Shown here: positions 45,301-53,800 of the stretch, piece by piece
Position numbering within the stretch: position 1 is the first letter of the stretch
Layout of the letters: each line of letters begins with the position of its first letter
Source of the DNA: JAMXLO01 sp035492535
Lineage (GTDB): Bacteria > Pseudomonadota > Alphaproteobacteria > Acetobacterales > Acetobacteraceae
Assembly (NCBI GenBank): GCA_035492535.1
Contig: DATJJM010000053.1
Coordinates: 40,223 to 104,222 of the forward strand
DNA length: 64,000 nt
Reading direction: 5' to 3'
Translations under genes and position numbers: made by a program
Notes under the pieces: generated by a model
Seen by the model: the letters and a program-made list of their open reading frames with translations, nothing else
What the model was told of the DNA's origin: nothing
The model's database searches: none

Positions 45301-46167
45301 ATGCTGAACTTGCGGCTCGATCGACAGGCCTGGCCGGTGGTGGTGGACGCCACGCAACTTGAGGCTGCGCTGAGCAATCTTGCCGCAAATGCGCGGGATG
45401 CCATGCCGAATGGCGGCCGCCTGGATATCACGACGCGCAACGTGCGGATCGATGCCAACTACGCCGTGCAGCACTCGGACGTCAGCCAGGGCGACTATGC
45501 CGTGATCGAGGTCAGCGATTCCGGCGAAGGTATTCCGCCAGACATCATCGGGCAGATTTTCGAACCCTTCTTCACCACCAAGAGTCCGGGCAAGGGTTCC
45601 GGTCTTGGCCTGTCCATGGTGTTCGGCTTTATCAAGCAGTCGGGCGGCCATGTCACCGTGGACAGTGAGGTCGGGTCAGGCTCGGTGTTCCGGCTCTATC
45701 TACCGCGTGAGGTGCATGCCGAGCGTGACACCGAAAATGCCCCGGACCCTGCTGCCGTACCTGGCGGCATCGAGACCATTCTGGTGGTTGAGGACAATGC
45801 TGACCTGCGGCACGTGACCGCTCAAGGATTGCGCTTCCGTGGTTATCAGGTGCGCGAAGCGGAGACGGCCGCGGCAGCGATCGACGTGCTGAAGGCACAC
45901 GACGACGTGCGGTTGCTGTTCGCCGATTTCGTGCTGCCTGGTGGTGTCGATGGCGTCGATCTGGCGGCAGAAGCCGGCAGGCTGCGGCCGGGGCTGGCCG
46001 TGCTGCTGACATCCGGATTCCCGGACACGCGCGGTACTGGCAAAAGCGAGAAGGTAGTGGCGTCGGGCTTTCCTCTGTTGAACAAGCCATATCGCCACGA
46101 TGAGCTTGCATTTGCCGTTCGTGAGGCGCTGGACGAGGGCCAGGTGGAATCGCTGCCGGCCGAGTGA
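42331..46167 (+). CDS. Hybrid sensor histidine kinase with four PAS domains and a receiver
   Basis: The protein has 1278 residues. TM1 near 24-44, an extracytoplasmic sensor domain (about 50-290, dCache-like) and TM2 near 306-327 are followed by PAS domains at about 353-475, 502-620, 640-753 and 763-886. The first two PAS domains are close repeats (DFANLTSDWFWQQDAD and DFADTSSDWFWEQDAE). HisKA has SGGMAHDFNNVL (H908), the ATPase domain DSGEGIPPDIIGQIFEPFFTT, and a C-terminal receiver LVVEDN with D1199. Three start codons (42259, 42331, 42364) are possible. No output partner is adjacent. Confidence 0.92.
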   Translation: MPHDIARLWGKMDREDGYAIADGGRRRARRLAGTVLFIGLLLLAGIWWVIHDIVVDEQHRAIKDAVVDARNLDIAFQEEITRILSADAVAMKAVADRMRAEPGRFDVHAWARDIPLLSQATLHASIIGPDGKLQSSTLQEDPGLLDLSDREHFRVHLDDRFKGIYVSRPVRGRLSHQVTIQLSQRVEAADGKFLGVIVFALLPEHLTMLHRMIDLGQHGVMAIIGASDGVIRARFGPGQDGVRGTGVTIPAERLGADRQNIFVDNSVVDGVPRLYSKRPIPGYDLVVVVGLGLDEVLAPAKAENARVVAIGVAVSLLLCGLIGVLSCEAYRRSRRESELAAALHRREKIDAELRASEARFRDFANLTSDWFWQQDADLRFTDIGAEAPLLGPNDRRHIGKRRWEQSDLGDPPGHFAEHRRACLNHEPFRDFRYTRISTDGRVAHVSVSGVPLFNEAGEFLGYRGTGRDVTTEVEAQDELRAAKERAEYDIETLQEAQFALRESERRVRDFADTSSDWFWEQDAELRFTWISETCPAVKSGSLAYLGERRWDLPPSSQTPEAAWDEHRATLAARLPFRDFRYALPLEDGSLLYVSVSGTPVKAGDGTFLGYRGIGRDITHEVAAAEQLRAAKERAEQAEETLHDAVDSISEGFVIYDRDDRLVLCNEAYRRLYPHNAELLVPGVKFEDLLSSSLARGYYPEAVGHESEWAAEFIRAHRAADDMFEQQTPGGSWLLVSERRMRNGGIAGLRMDITALKRAELALRESEARFDRAQEIARIASWELDIASGEYLWSREMYRIRGLSPETFKPRRGKLARYLHEEDRSHTYQWLIDMEHGIQREAIDVRIVRPDGTVRICNVEARHVFDGDGKLRKLIGTLQDVTDRRLTEQKLVQAQKMETIGQLSGGMAHDFNNVLSVIIGNLDLLRRRTISDPAAEELRSEAARSAHRGADLTRRLLAYARRQPLRPRRTNVNDLVDGMARMLGRMLGENVMLNLRLDRQAWPVVVDATQLEAALSNLAANARDAMPNGGRLDITTRNVRIDANYAVQHSDVSQGDYAVIEVSDSGEGIPPDIIGQIFEPFFTTKSPGKGSGLGLSMVFGFIKQSGGHVTVDSEVGSGSVFRLYLPREVHAERDTENAPDPAAVPGGIETILVVEDNADLRHVTAQGLRFRGYQVREAETAAAAIDVLKAHDDVRLLFADFVLPGGVDGVDLAAEAGRLRPGLAVLLTSGFPDTRGTGKSEKVVASGFPLLNKPYRHDELAFAVREALDEGQVESLPAE

Positions 46168-46339
46168 GGCGCGCGGCGCGACTCAATTCGCGTGCCATCA
46201 GCCTGCCCAGGCTGTGGCGACCTTCCCGTATGCGACCGACGCGGGGAATGTGCGGGACAGCATGGTCCGCGCCGTCAGGATTGTGCTGCGATATCAAATG
46301 CTGCCAACTACAGCGGGACCCTCTAGTGGAGCACTCCCG

Positions 46340-47545
46340 ATGACAAGTCCGGCTGGCGTAGCAACTGCCGAAGATCATCCGGTTCTGCACGCTACGATCG
46401 CGATCGCCCCCCAAATCCGCGCGGCGGCCGAAGAAATAGAACAGGGCCGAAGGTTACCGAAGCCAATTGTCGACGCGCTCAAGACCGCGGGCATCTTCGC
46501 TATGCCAATGCCCCGGGTATGGGGCGGACCAGAACTTGACCCGCTCACGCAATTCCGTGTGCTCGAGACATTAGCGATGGCAGATGGATCGGTCGGCTGG
46601 TGCGCCATGATCAACTGTGACGGCGGCTACATCACGGCGTTCCTGGACCAGGACGTGGCGCGAGAGATGTATTCCGATCTCCAATTTGGCACAGCAGCGG
46701 CAGCCACGCCGACCGGGCAGGCGGTGCGGGTGCCCGGAGGGTACCGGATCAGCGGGCGCTTCCCCTTTGCCAGTGGCTGTCAACATTGCGAATGGGTCTG
46801 GCTCGGCTGTGTCGTTTTGGCGGATGGAGCGCCAGTTGTGGACGCGAATGGTGTCCCTGCGACGCGGCAGTGTTTCGTGAACCTATCCCAGTGCCAGGTG
46901 CTCGACACATGGCATACCACAGGGCTGCGTGGGACCGGCAGCAACGATCTCCTGGTCAAGGATGTCTTTGTTGAGGCTGCACGCACATTCAGCTTCCAAG
47001 ACCCCAATCTGATCCAGCGCTCTGGCCCGCTGTATGCGTTCCCTTTCATGTTCGCAAGCAAATCCGCTCCGGTCGCGTTGGGGATTGCACGCCATGCGCT
47101 TGATGCCCTGATCGACGCCGCGACGAATAAGCCGGCACGACGCTACACCGTCGGCGACCGCCTGGAAGCGTCCAAGATGATGTGCGATGACGTCTTCATC
47201 CAGGACGCGATCGGACGTGCGGACACGATGCTCACGTCTGCCCGCGCCTATCTGTTCGAAGTGATGGGTGACTTCTGGGACACCCTGGTCAACGGCCGGG
47301 AGCCAAGTCCCGCTCAGATTGCTCGCTTCACGACCACCCATACCTACGTTGTCGGCGCTTGCGTGGACGTGGTGCAGTTGGTGTTCAAGGCCGCGGGTGG
47401 GACGGCAGTGTATCAAAAGGGGCCTCTCGATCGCTGCCTGCGCGATGTCCTGACGATGAATCAGCACGTCGTCGGGACCACGAGAACCTATGAAATGGCC
47501 GGACGCCTGATCCTGGGCCTGGAACCGCTCAGGTGGCTGTTCTAG
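46340..47545 (+). CDS. Acyl-CoA dehydrogenase-fold flavin monooxygenase (HsaA-like)
   Basis: The protein has 401 residues, an acyl-CoA dehydrogenase fold. VLETLAMADGSVGWC, GGYRISGRFPFASGC and WHTTGLRGTGSND are FMN-dependent monooxygenase features, as in HsaA/HpaH-type two-component hydroxylases that take FMNH2 from a separate reductase. The late RTYEMAGRLILG fits. ATG 46340 has GGAG upstream; longer reading from 46100 overlaps the kinase. It may belong with the methylisocitrate lyase downstream. Confidence 0.8.
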   Translation: MTSPAGVATAEDHPVLHATIAIAPQIRAAAEEIEQGRRLPKPIVDALKTAGIFAMPMPRVWGGPELDPLTQFRVLETLAMADGSVGWCAMINCDGGYITAFLDQDVAREMYSDLQFGTAAAATPTGQAVRVPGGYRISGRFPFASGCQHCEWVWLGCVVLADGAPVVDANGVPATRQCFVNLSQCQVLDTWHTTGLRGTGSNDLLVKDVFVEAARTFSFQDPNLIQRSGPLYAFPFMFASKSAPVALGIARHALDALIDAATNKPARRYTVGDRLEASKMMCDDVFIQDAIGRADTMLTSARAYLFEVMGDFWDTLVNGREPSPAQIARFTTTHTYVVGACVDVVQLVFKAAGGTAVYQKGPLDRCLRDVLTMNQHVVGTTRTYEMAGRLILGLEPLRWLF

Positions 47546-47682
47546 TTGGTGTCCAATAATGCTTTCCAGGTCCGGCGGATCGCGTGCCGGCCCTGGAATG
47601 CGCAATCCGGCATCATGCGACCACGCTGTTGCTTTTCCCTGCCATGGGCTATGCCGGCGATTTCCAAGACCGGAGCCGCACC

Positions 47683-48600
47683 ATGACCTATCTGGTTGCT
47701 GACGACCTGCCGAACGCTCCCGCCGGCGAGCGGTTTCGCGCATTGCTGGCGCGTCCGGGAATTCTGCAAATGCCCGGGGCTCACAACGGCATGGCGGCCT
47801 TGCAGGCGAAGTCCGCCGGCTTCGAGGCACTGTATCTGTCGGGCGCGGCGATGACCGCGTCGATGGGCATTCCTGACCTCGGCATGATCACGGTGGATGA
47901 GGTGTGCTTCTTCGTCCGCCAGATCGCCCGTGCGACGGGGTTGCCGCTGCTGGTGGACGGCGACACGGGTTACGGTGAGGCACTGAACGTGATGCACATG
48001 GTGCGCAGTTTCGAGGATGCTGGCGCCGCGGCGGTCCACATCGAGGATCAGCTGCTGCCGAAGAAGTGCGGCCACCTGAATGACAAGAAGTTGGCCGATG
48101 CGCATGACATGGCCGCGAAGATCGCCGCGGCGCGGAAGGCGCGGCGTCATCTGTTCATCATCGCCCGCACCGACGCGGCGGCATCCGAGGGCATGGATGG
48201 CGCCGTGGCTCGGGCAAAGCTGTTCCTTGAGGCGGGTGCCGACGCGATCTTTCCCGAGGCGCTGACGACCGCGGAGATGTTCCGCACGTTTGCCTCGCGT
48301 GTCGATGCCCCGCTGCTTGCCAACATGACGGAATTCGGCCGGACGCCGTTCTTCACCGCGGGCGAGTTCCAGGAGATGGGCTACAAGATGGTGATCTGGC
48401 CGGTAAGCTCGCTGCGCGTGGCCAACAAGGCGCAGGCAGAGCTCTACGCGGCCATTGCCCGCGATGGCGGCACGCAGAAGATGCTGGAGCAGATGCAGAC
48501 GCGCGCTGAGTTGTACGCGACGATCGGCTATCACGATTATGAGGCGCTGGACGCCAGCATCGTAACGACCGTGATCCCACAAGGGATGCCGCAGCGCTGA
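47683..48600 (+). CDS. prpB: Methylisocitrate lyase / isocitrate lyase-PEP mutase family
   Basis: The protein has 305 residues. It has the metal-binding VDGDTGYG, the catalytic loop KKCGHL with the active-site cysteine, and FIIARTDAAA, as in 2-methylisocitrate lyase, which cleaves 2-methylisocitrate to pyruvate and succinate in propionate breakdown. Related carboxyvinyl-phosphonate enzymes share most motifs, so substrate is not certain, and no prpC/prpD is adjacent. ATG 47683 follows GGAG; longer reading from 47584 is rejected. Confidence 0.82.
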   Translation: MTYLVADDLPNAPAGERFRALLARPGILQMPGAHNGMAALQAKSAGFEALYLSGAAMTASMGIPDLGMITVDEVCFFVRQIARATGLPLLVDGDTGYGEALNVMHMVRSFEDAGAAAVHIEDQLLPKKCGHLNDKKLADAHDMAAKIAAARKARRHLFIIARTDAAASEGMDGAVARAKLFLEAGADAIFPEALTTAEMFRTFASRVDAPLLANMTEFGRTPFFTAGEFQEMGYKMVIWPVSSLRVANKAQAELYAAIARDGGTQKMLEQMQTRAELYATIGYHDYEALDASIVTTVIPQGMPQR

Positions 48601-48612
48601 AGGATCGACCGC

Positions 48613-49092
48613 ATGAAACGTCGTTCTCTGTTGACGCTGCTTGCGATCGCGCCGCTGGCCGCACGGGCACAGGCACCGGATATCACCAAGGCGCAGCCGG
48701 ACCTGCCGAGGCAGAAGCTGGTCATCATCACGCGCGACGGCGCGCATCACGACTTCAGCGTGGAGATGGCGAACACGCCGGACCAGCAGACCGTCGGCTT
48801 GATGTTCCGGAAGAGCGTGCCGCCGGACGGCGGAATGCTGTTCGACTGGGGCAGCCCGCGAGATTCACAGATGTGGATGCGCAACACGCTGGCGCCGCTG
48901 GATATGGTGTTCATCAATGGCGATGGCACAATCCGCTCGATCGCGGAGAACACGGTACCGGAGAGTCTGGCGGTGATTGACAGCCACGGGCCGGTGCGCG
49001 CGACGCTGGAGCTGGCGGCGGGCACGACGGCGCGGCTGAACATCCGGGTGGGCGACAAGGTGCAGCAAAAGATCTTCGGTAACGCGGGCTAG
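48613..49092 (+). CDS. DUF192 family exported protein
   Basis: The protein has 159 residues with a signal peptide at about 1-20 (TLLAIAPLAARAQA). The DUF192 motifs are FSVEMANTPDQQTVGLMFRK, then GMLFDWGSPRDSQMWMRNTLAPLDMVFI and IRSIAENTVPES. The conserved WMRNT and LDM residues are thought to shape a ligand pocket, but no activity is known. Coupled to prpB by a 12-base gap. Confidence 0.88.
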   Translation: MKRRSLLTLLAIAPLAARAQAPDITKAQPDLPRQKLVIITRDGAHHDFSVEMANTPDQQTVGLMFRKSVPPDGGMLFDWGSPRDSQMWMRNTLAPLDMVFINGDGTIRSIAENTVPESLAVIDSHGPVRATLELAAGTTARLNIRVGDKVQQKIFGNAG

Positions 49093-49271
49093 GCGTGGCG
49101 GGTCAGCGCGATTCCCTGGCTCGGGAAAGCGTGGGTTTCAATGCACAGTGCTCGATGCAGTTGCGCCACCACCGCGCTCTCACTTCCAGCAAGGCAGCAT
49201 GCGACAGGAATCAAACTGCAGCACCACCGGTTTACGCAGGCACCTCCGATATGGTAGCGCCTGCCGTCCGT

Positions 49272-49349
49272 CGGGGCGTGGCGCAGCCTGGTCAGCGCGC
49301 CTGTTTTGGGTACAGGAGGTCGTGGGTTCGAATCCCGCCGCCCCGACCA
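49272..49349 (+). tRNA. tRNA-Pro (anticodon TGG)
   Basis: A full cloverleaf: acceptor CGGGGCG with CGCCCCG, D arm GCGC with GCGC, anticodon stem CCTGT with ACAGG around loop TTTGGGT (anticodon TGG), variable AGGTC, T arm GTGGG with CCCGC around TTCGAAT. The CCA is encoded. It reads CCA (and, with modification, other CCN) codons. It lies between the DUF192 and complex I subunit genes with no integrase nearby. Confidence 0.95.
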
Positions 49350-49392
49350 GCTTGATGGCCCAGCCAGGCCCGGGAAACATAGGTGAGGAACC

Positions 49393-49698
49393 ATGCGCGC
49401 GCGTATCTACCAGCCACCGAAGACAGCCATGCAGTCCGGCTGGGCCGGCACGCATGAGTGGATGCTGGAGTTCGAGCCGGCGTCGCCTCGCCGCGCCGAT
49501 CCGCTGATGGGCTGGATTGGCAGCAGTGACACCCAGGCCCAGGTGAAGCTGACATTTGCCAACCGCGAGGAAGCTGTGGCTTACGCCGATAAGCATGGCA
49601 TTGCGTACGATCTGGAACTGCCGCAGCCGCGGCGGGTTAAGCCGAAGGCCTACGCCGACAATTTCCGCTACGGGCGGGTGGAGAACTGGACGCATTAG
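49393..49698 (+). CDS. Complex I subunit, NDUFS4-like (ETC complex I subunit)
   Basis: The protein has 101 residues. ARIYQPPKTAMQSG, WMLEFEP and a long strand with ANREEAVAYADKHGIAYDLELP, then YADNFRYGRVENWTH, match the NDUFS4 (18-kDa) accessory subunit of NADH:ubiquinone oxidoreductase found in alphaproteobacteria and mitochondria. It stabilises the N module. AGGTGAGGAA lies before ATG 49393. Its stop overlaps the convergent MFS stop (TTAG). Confidence 0.92.
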   Translation: MRARIYQPPKTAMQSGWAGTHEWMLEFEPASPRRADPLMGWIGSSDTQAQVKLTFANREEAVAYADKHGIAYDLELPQPRRVKPKAYADNFRYGRVENWTH

Positions 49699-51032
49699 GC
49701 GGCGCGCAGGCGTCCCCAACCGCGCGCCAGTCCCAGTAGAACCACCAGCAGTGGCAACATCGCAGCCAGCCTGAACGTGTTGCCAAAGCCTGCGAGAAAG
49801 GCCTGCGCGTCCGGCGCGCTCCCCGCCCAGGTCTGGAACAGCAGCATCAGCACGGTGGCGCCGCTGACTGTGCCGAGCGTGCGCGTCATCATCACCAGGC
49901 TGCCGGCCACGCCGCGATCGGCCCGTGGGATCGATGCCGTGACAATATCGAAATAGGCGACCTGAAACAGTCCGACGCCGAAGCCTTGCAAGGCCATGGC
50001 AGCGGCAAGCGCGGGTACGTTTGGCACGGTGCCGGCAGTGCCGATCAGGATCTGGCCAATCGCCATGGCCGACGCCCCGATCACCGCTAGCAGCCGCGGC
50101 GCGACACGCGCGGCCAGGCGAGCCGCGAGAGGGGCGGCGATGACTGTGCCGCTGGGCGAGCAGGCAAGCAGCAGCCCGGTTGCGTGCGCGCTAAGGCCGC
50201 CGAAACGGGCAAGGTAGAACGGCACCAGCAGCAGTACCGAAAAGCCCGCGAGGTTCAGCGCGGCGTGGCCGGCATTCAGCAGCGAAAAATCGATATCGCG
50301 GAAGAAGCGCAGGTCGATGATCGGCCGCTCGGTGCTGCGCTCCTGCACAATGAACGCGGCGGTCGCTGCCGCGCACAGCATCGCCGCCAGCGCGGCCCAA
50401 AGGGCGCTGTGCTGCAACTGATTGAGCGCCAGCAACATCGCGCTGATCGCCAGCACCAGCAGCACGCCACCGATTGCGTCGAATTTCTCTCGATGCGTCG
50501 GCAGCGTATCGCGCGGCAGCAACCAGCCCAGCAGGAACGCCGCCAGGGCAATTGGCGCGCGGAACCAGAATACGGCAGGCCAATCGATCAAAGGCACCAA
50601 AAGCCCCGCGACCAACGGACCCAATGCCCCGCCAACGCCAATGGCCATTGTATAGATACCCAGGATGCGCGTACGCGCTGAGTCGTGGTGGAGACTGGTG
50701 GCGAGTGCCGGCCCGCAGCTCAGCACCAGTGCGGCGCCAACCCCTTGCAACACCCGCGCAACCAGCAATGCGGTGAAGCTCGGGGCCATCGCACACAGCA
50801 CGAAGGCGACCGCGCTCCATGCGCTGCCGATCAGGAAGATGCGGCGATAGCCGAGCATGTCGCCCACCCGGCCAAATACAAGCATCAACGCGGCGTAGGT
50901 CAGGGTATAGGAGATGATGACCCATTGGATTGCCGGTATCGGCAAGCCAAGCGCGCGCGTGATGTACGGAAAGGCGAAGTTGACGGAGGAGTCGAACGGG
51001 ACCACCAGCGTGCCGAGCGCCACCACCAGCAC
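49695..51032 (-). CDS. MFS transporter (DHA2/EmrB-like drug efflux)
   Basis: The protein has 445 residues and about 12 membrane segments. TM1 has VPFDSSVNFAFPYI, the 2-3 loop is GRVGDMLGYRRIFLIGS (motif A-like) and the MFS motif C region is CGPALATSL near TM5. Length and start resemble DHA2-type drug efflux, but motif GTSIGAAL is not clear. The GTG at 51032 is the first usable start after the HU gene stop at 51073. Substrate unknown. Confidence 0.8.
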   Translation of the reverse strand: MLVVALGTLVVPFDSSVNFAFPYITRALGLPIPAIQWVIISYTLTYAALMLVFGRVGDMLGYRRIFLIGSAWSAVAFVLCAMAPSFTALLVARVLQGVGAALVLSCGPALATSLHHDSARTRILGIYTMAIGVGGALGPLVAGLLVPLIDWPAVFWFRAPIALAAFLLGWLLPRDTLPTHREKFDAIGGVLLVLAISAMLLALNQLQHSALWAALAAMLCAAATAAFIVQERSTERPIIDLRFFRDIDFSLLNAGHAALNLAGFSVLLLVPFYLARFGGLSAHATGLLLACSPSGTVIAAPLAARLAARVAPRLLAVIGASAMAIGQILIGTAGTVPNVPALAAAMALQGFGVGLFQVAYFDIVTASIPRADRGVAGSLVMMTRTLGTVSGATVLMLLFQTWAGSAPDAQAFLAGFGNTFRLAAMLPLLVVLLGLARGWGRLRAA

Positions 51033-51072
51033 GCCGAAGCCCGCACGCGAGGCTGATGGTGGTGACGCGGCC

Positions 51073-51342
51073 TTAGACCGCCTTCTTGAGCGATGGCGAC
51101 GCCTTGAAACGCACTGTCTTGCCGGCTTTCACCTTGATCGATTCACCGGTGCGAGGGTTCAGGCCCTTGCGCGCCTTGGTCTTGCGTACGGTAAAGGTGC
51201 CAAAGCTCGGCAGGGTGAACTTGCCTTCTTTCTTCAGCGACTTGACCACGGCGTCCATCAGCTCACCGGCGGCACGGTTCGCGGCGGCACCGGTCAGCGA
51301 CGCGGACTCCTGCAGCACCTGGGCAATAAAGGCCTTTGACAT
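51073..51342 (-). CDS. HU-family nucleoid DNA-binding protein
   Basis: The protein has 89 residues. It has the HU fold pattern with FTLPSFGTFTVRKTKARKGLNPRTG, including the conserved NPRTG turn of the DNA-binding arm, and AGKTVRFKASPSLKKAV at the end. The ATG at 51342 follows GAGGAG; an earlier start adds four residues. HU compacts and bends DNA. It lies downstream of phoB on the same strand with 154 bases between. Confidence 0.93.
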   Translation of the reverse strand: MSKAFIAQVLQESASLTGAAANRAAGELMDAVVKSLKKEGKFTLPSFGTFTVRKTKARKGLNPRTGESIKVKAGKTVRFKASPSLKKAV

Positions 51343-51391
51343 TTGTCTCCTCACTCGATCGAGTTGCTTCTGCGGTGGTCACAGCAAGCCG

Positions 51392-51414
51392 CGACGCAGC
51401 GAATCGCAGCGTCG
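51392..51414 (-). terminator. Hairpin between phoB and the HU gene
   Basis: CGACGC pairs with GCGTCG, with an inner GCG/CGC step across an A-A mismatch and an AAT loop. It lies 83 bases after the phoB stop on the minus strand and 50 bases before the HU start. There is no U run on that strand, so it is only a possible terminator or 5' leader hairpin. Confidence 0.3.
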
Positions 51415-51496
51415 TTGCAACTTTTCTAGACGCAGCACGAGAGTTGCGCCAGCCCCTCTACAAACTTCGCAAATGGCAATGCGCCGTGTAGCGAGA

Positions 51497-52213
51497 TCAG
51501 ACGGGTTCGGTATCCAGCGCGTAGCCGGCGGCGCGCACTGTGCGCACGATATCCAGCTCGTCCCTGGCGTTGATCGACTTGCGCAGGCGGCGGATATGCA
51601 CGTCCACAGTTCGCGGCTCAACGTGGATGTCAGGCCCCCACACGGCGTCGAGCAGTTCCTCGCGCGAAAACACCCGCTTGGGGTGGTGCATGAAGAATTC
51701 CAGCAGACGGAACTCGGTCGGGCCGAGATGGATCGCGCGGCCATTGCGCTGCACGCGATGCGCCGCGAGATCCATGGTGATGTCGTGGAACTCGAGATGT
51801 CCCTTCGTCGGCACTGCGTTGGTGCGGCGGAGCAGGGCGCGCATGCGCGCCAGCAGCGACTCCATTGAGAACGGCTTGGTGATGTAGTCATCGGCGCCGG
51901 TGTTGAGGCCACGCACGGCGTCCTGATCTTCCGTGCGTGCGGTCACCATGATGACCGGCAGGTCGCGCGTCGAAGAGCGGCGGCGGATCTGACGGCACAC
52001 CTCGATGCCGGACATCTGCGGCAGCATCCAGTCGAGCAGCACAAGATCCGGTTGCGCTTCGGCAATCCGCGTCAGTGCCTCCTGGCCATCGGCGGCTTCC
52101 TCGACGCGGAAACCCTGCTTTTCGAGGTTGTAGCGCAGCATTGTGGCCAATGCCGCTTCATCCTCCACCACCAGTACAAGCGGCTTGGATAAGCTCGACG
52201 CGACCTCAGCCAT
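51497..52213 (-). CDS. phoB: Phosphate regulon response regulator PhoB
   Basis: The protein has 238 residues. The receiver has the acidic pair in VVEDEA, phosphoacceptor D61 (LLDWMLP), T91 (VTAR) and K113 (TKPF). The C-terminal winged-helix has LGPTEFRLLEFFMHHPKRVFSREELLDAVWG and VDVHIRRLRKSI. When phosphorylated by PhoR it activates pst and other pho genes. ATG 52213 follows GAGGGA. It lies nine bases after phoU. The sensor kinase phoR is not in the window. Confidence 0.95.
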   Translation of the reverse strand: MAEVASSLSKPLVLVVEDEAALATMLRYNLEKQGFRVEEAADGQEALTRIAEAQPDLVLLDWMLPQMSGIEVCRQIRRRSSTRDLPVIMVTARTEDQDAVRGLNTGADDYITKPFSMESLLARMRALLRRTNAVPTKGHLEFHDITMDLAAHRVQRNGRAIHLGPTEFRLLEFFMHHPKRVFSREELLDAVWGPDIHVEPRTVDVHIRRLRKSINARDELDIVRTVRAAGYALDTEPV

Positions 52214-52221
52214 GCTGTCCC

Positions 52222-52944
52222 TCACTCTCGTGGCCGTACCACTGCGTAGGCGGATGTATCACCCTTTGGGCGCGTTTCAGGGAGCGATTCGCCCTTCACC
52301 GCATAATACAGGTTCTCGGCAATATTTGTTGCGTGATCGCCGATCCGTTCGAGATTTTTGGCGATAAACAGAAGATGTGTACAGGGCGTGATATTACGCG
52401 GATCTTCCATCATATAGGTGATCAGTTCGCGGAAAATCGCGTTGTAGATATCATCCACCACCTGGTCTGAGCGCCAGACCTCCACAGCCTTGTCAGCATC
52501 GTTGTCGCCGAGCGCGTCGATGATGGATTTCAACTGTCCCTGTACCAGCGTCGCCATGTGGGCCAGGCCGGCGAGTGAGAACGGTGTGTTGAACTGCGAC
52601 AGCACGATCGAACGCTTCGCCACGTTGGCGGCGTAATCACCGATGCGCTCGATATCGCCGGTGATCTTCAGGGCTGCGACAATGTGGCGCAGATCCGACG
52701 CCACGGGCTGGCGCAGCGCCAGCAGCCGGATCGCAAAGGCTTCGATCTCGCGTTCGAGCGCGTCGGCTTTCGGGTCTTCCTCCACCGCGCGCGTCGCGGC
52801 CGCCGCGTCGCGATGCAGGATGGCCTCGGCTGCGAGCGCGACCTGGTTCTCGACGATGCCGCCCATCTCCGTCATGAGATTGCGGAGCTTGTTCAGTTCC
52901 TGATCGTAGCTCTTGACCAGATGCTCCGGCACTGCTTCGGACAT
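52222..52944 (-). CDS. phoU: Phosphate transport regulator PhoU
   Basis: PhoU has 240 residues, two three-helix repeats. Conserved motifs are YDQELNKLRNLMTEMGG and ERIGDYAANVAKRSI in the first repeat and ERIGDHATNIAENLYY in the second, the metal-binding E-R-I-G-D-(Y/H)-A signatures. It restrains PhoR/PhoB when phosphate is plentiful and tunes PstB. ATG 52944 follows GGAGGGCGAA; a reading from 53034 enters the pstB tail and is rejected. Confidence 0.95.
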   Translation of the reverse strand: MSEAVPEHLVKSYDQELNKLRNLMTEMGGIVENQVALAAEAILHRDAAAATRAVEEDPKADALEREIEAFAIRLLALRQPVASDLRHIVAALKITGDIERIGDYAANVAKRSIVLSQFNTPFSLAGLAHMATLVQGQLKSIIDALGDNDADKAVEVWRSDQVVDDIYNAIFRELITYMMEDPRNITPCTHLLFIAKNLERIGDHATNIAENLYYAVKGESLPETRPKGDTSAYAVVRPRE

Positions 52945-52957
52945 TTCGCCCTCCTGA

Positions 52958-53800
52958 TCAGCCGAACCGGCCGGTGATGTATTCCTGTGTCCGCTTTTGC
53001 TTGGGAGCGGTGAACATTTGCCCGGCGGGTGCAACCTCGACCATTTCCCCCAGATAGAAGAACGCCACCTGATCGGCGCAGCGGGCCGCCTGCTGCATGT
53101 TGTGTGTCACGATGGCAATGGTGAAATCGTGCTTCAGTTCGTCGATCAGCTCCTCGATCTTCAGCGTGCTGATCGGATCGAGAGCGCTGGTGGGTTCATC
53201 GAACAGGATCACTTCCGGCCGCACGGCGATCGTGCGAGCGATGCACAGGCGCTGCTGCTGCCCACCCGACAGACCCATGGCGGACGTGGTGAGCCGATCC
53301 TTGACCTCTTCCCAGAGGGCGCCGCGGGTGAGCGACCATTCGACGCGCTCATCCATCTCGGCCTTCGACAGTCTCTCATGCAACTTCACGCCAAACGCGA
53401 TGTTGTCGTAAATCGTCATGGGAAATGGTGTCGGCTTCTGGAACACCATGCCGATGCGCGCGCGCAGCGAGTTCAAGTCCATCGACGGGTCGATGATATT
53501 CTCGCCATCCATCATCACCTGGCCAGTGGCGCGCTGGCCGGGATACAAGTCGTACATCCGGTTCAGCACGCGCAGCAGAGTGGACTTGCCACAGCCCGAT
53601 GGACCGATCATGCCGGTCACCTGTTTGTCGGGGAAATCAAGCTTGATGCTCTTCAACGCCCGGTTGCTGCCGTAGAAAAAGTCCAGATCCTGGATCGCAA
53701 TGCGTGTCTCGTTCATTGTCGCGTTGGTTGCGCGCGCCTGCACGCCGCCGAAGCTGCCTTGCTTCCCCTGTGCTTGGCTCATTGTCGTGCTCACTGTCAT
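52958..53800 (-). CDS. pstB: Phosphate ABC transporter ATP-binding protein PstB
   Basis: PstB has 280 residues. Walker A is GPSGCGKST at 66-74, the PstB-type LNRMYDLYPGQRATGQVMMDGENI follows, then LSGGQQQRL signature and VILFDEPTSALDPIS Walker B. The first 35 residues are variable. ATG 53800 overlaps pstA by ATGA; a later ATG at 53782 is possible. It energises the phosphate importer. Confidence 0.96.
   Translation of the reverse strand: MTVSTTMSQAQGKQGSFGGVQARATNATMNETRIAIQDLDFFYGSNRALKSIKLDFPDKQVTGMIGPSGCGKSTLLRVLNRMYDLYPGQRATGQVMMDGENIIDPSMDLNSLRARIGMVFQKPTPFPMTIYDNIAFGVKLHERLSKAEMDERVEWSLTRGALWEEVKDRLTTSAMGLSGGQQQRLCIARTIAVRPEVILFDEPTSALDPISTLKIEELIDELKHDFTIAIVTHNMQQAARCADQVAFFYLGEMVEVAPAGQMFTAPKQKRTQEYITGRFG

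Noticed and set aside
49272..49349. tRNA-Pro as an integration site
   Set aside because: No integrase, no second copy of the tRNA 3' end and no compositional break nearby.
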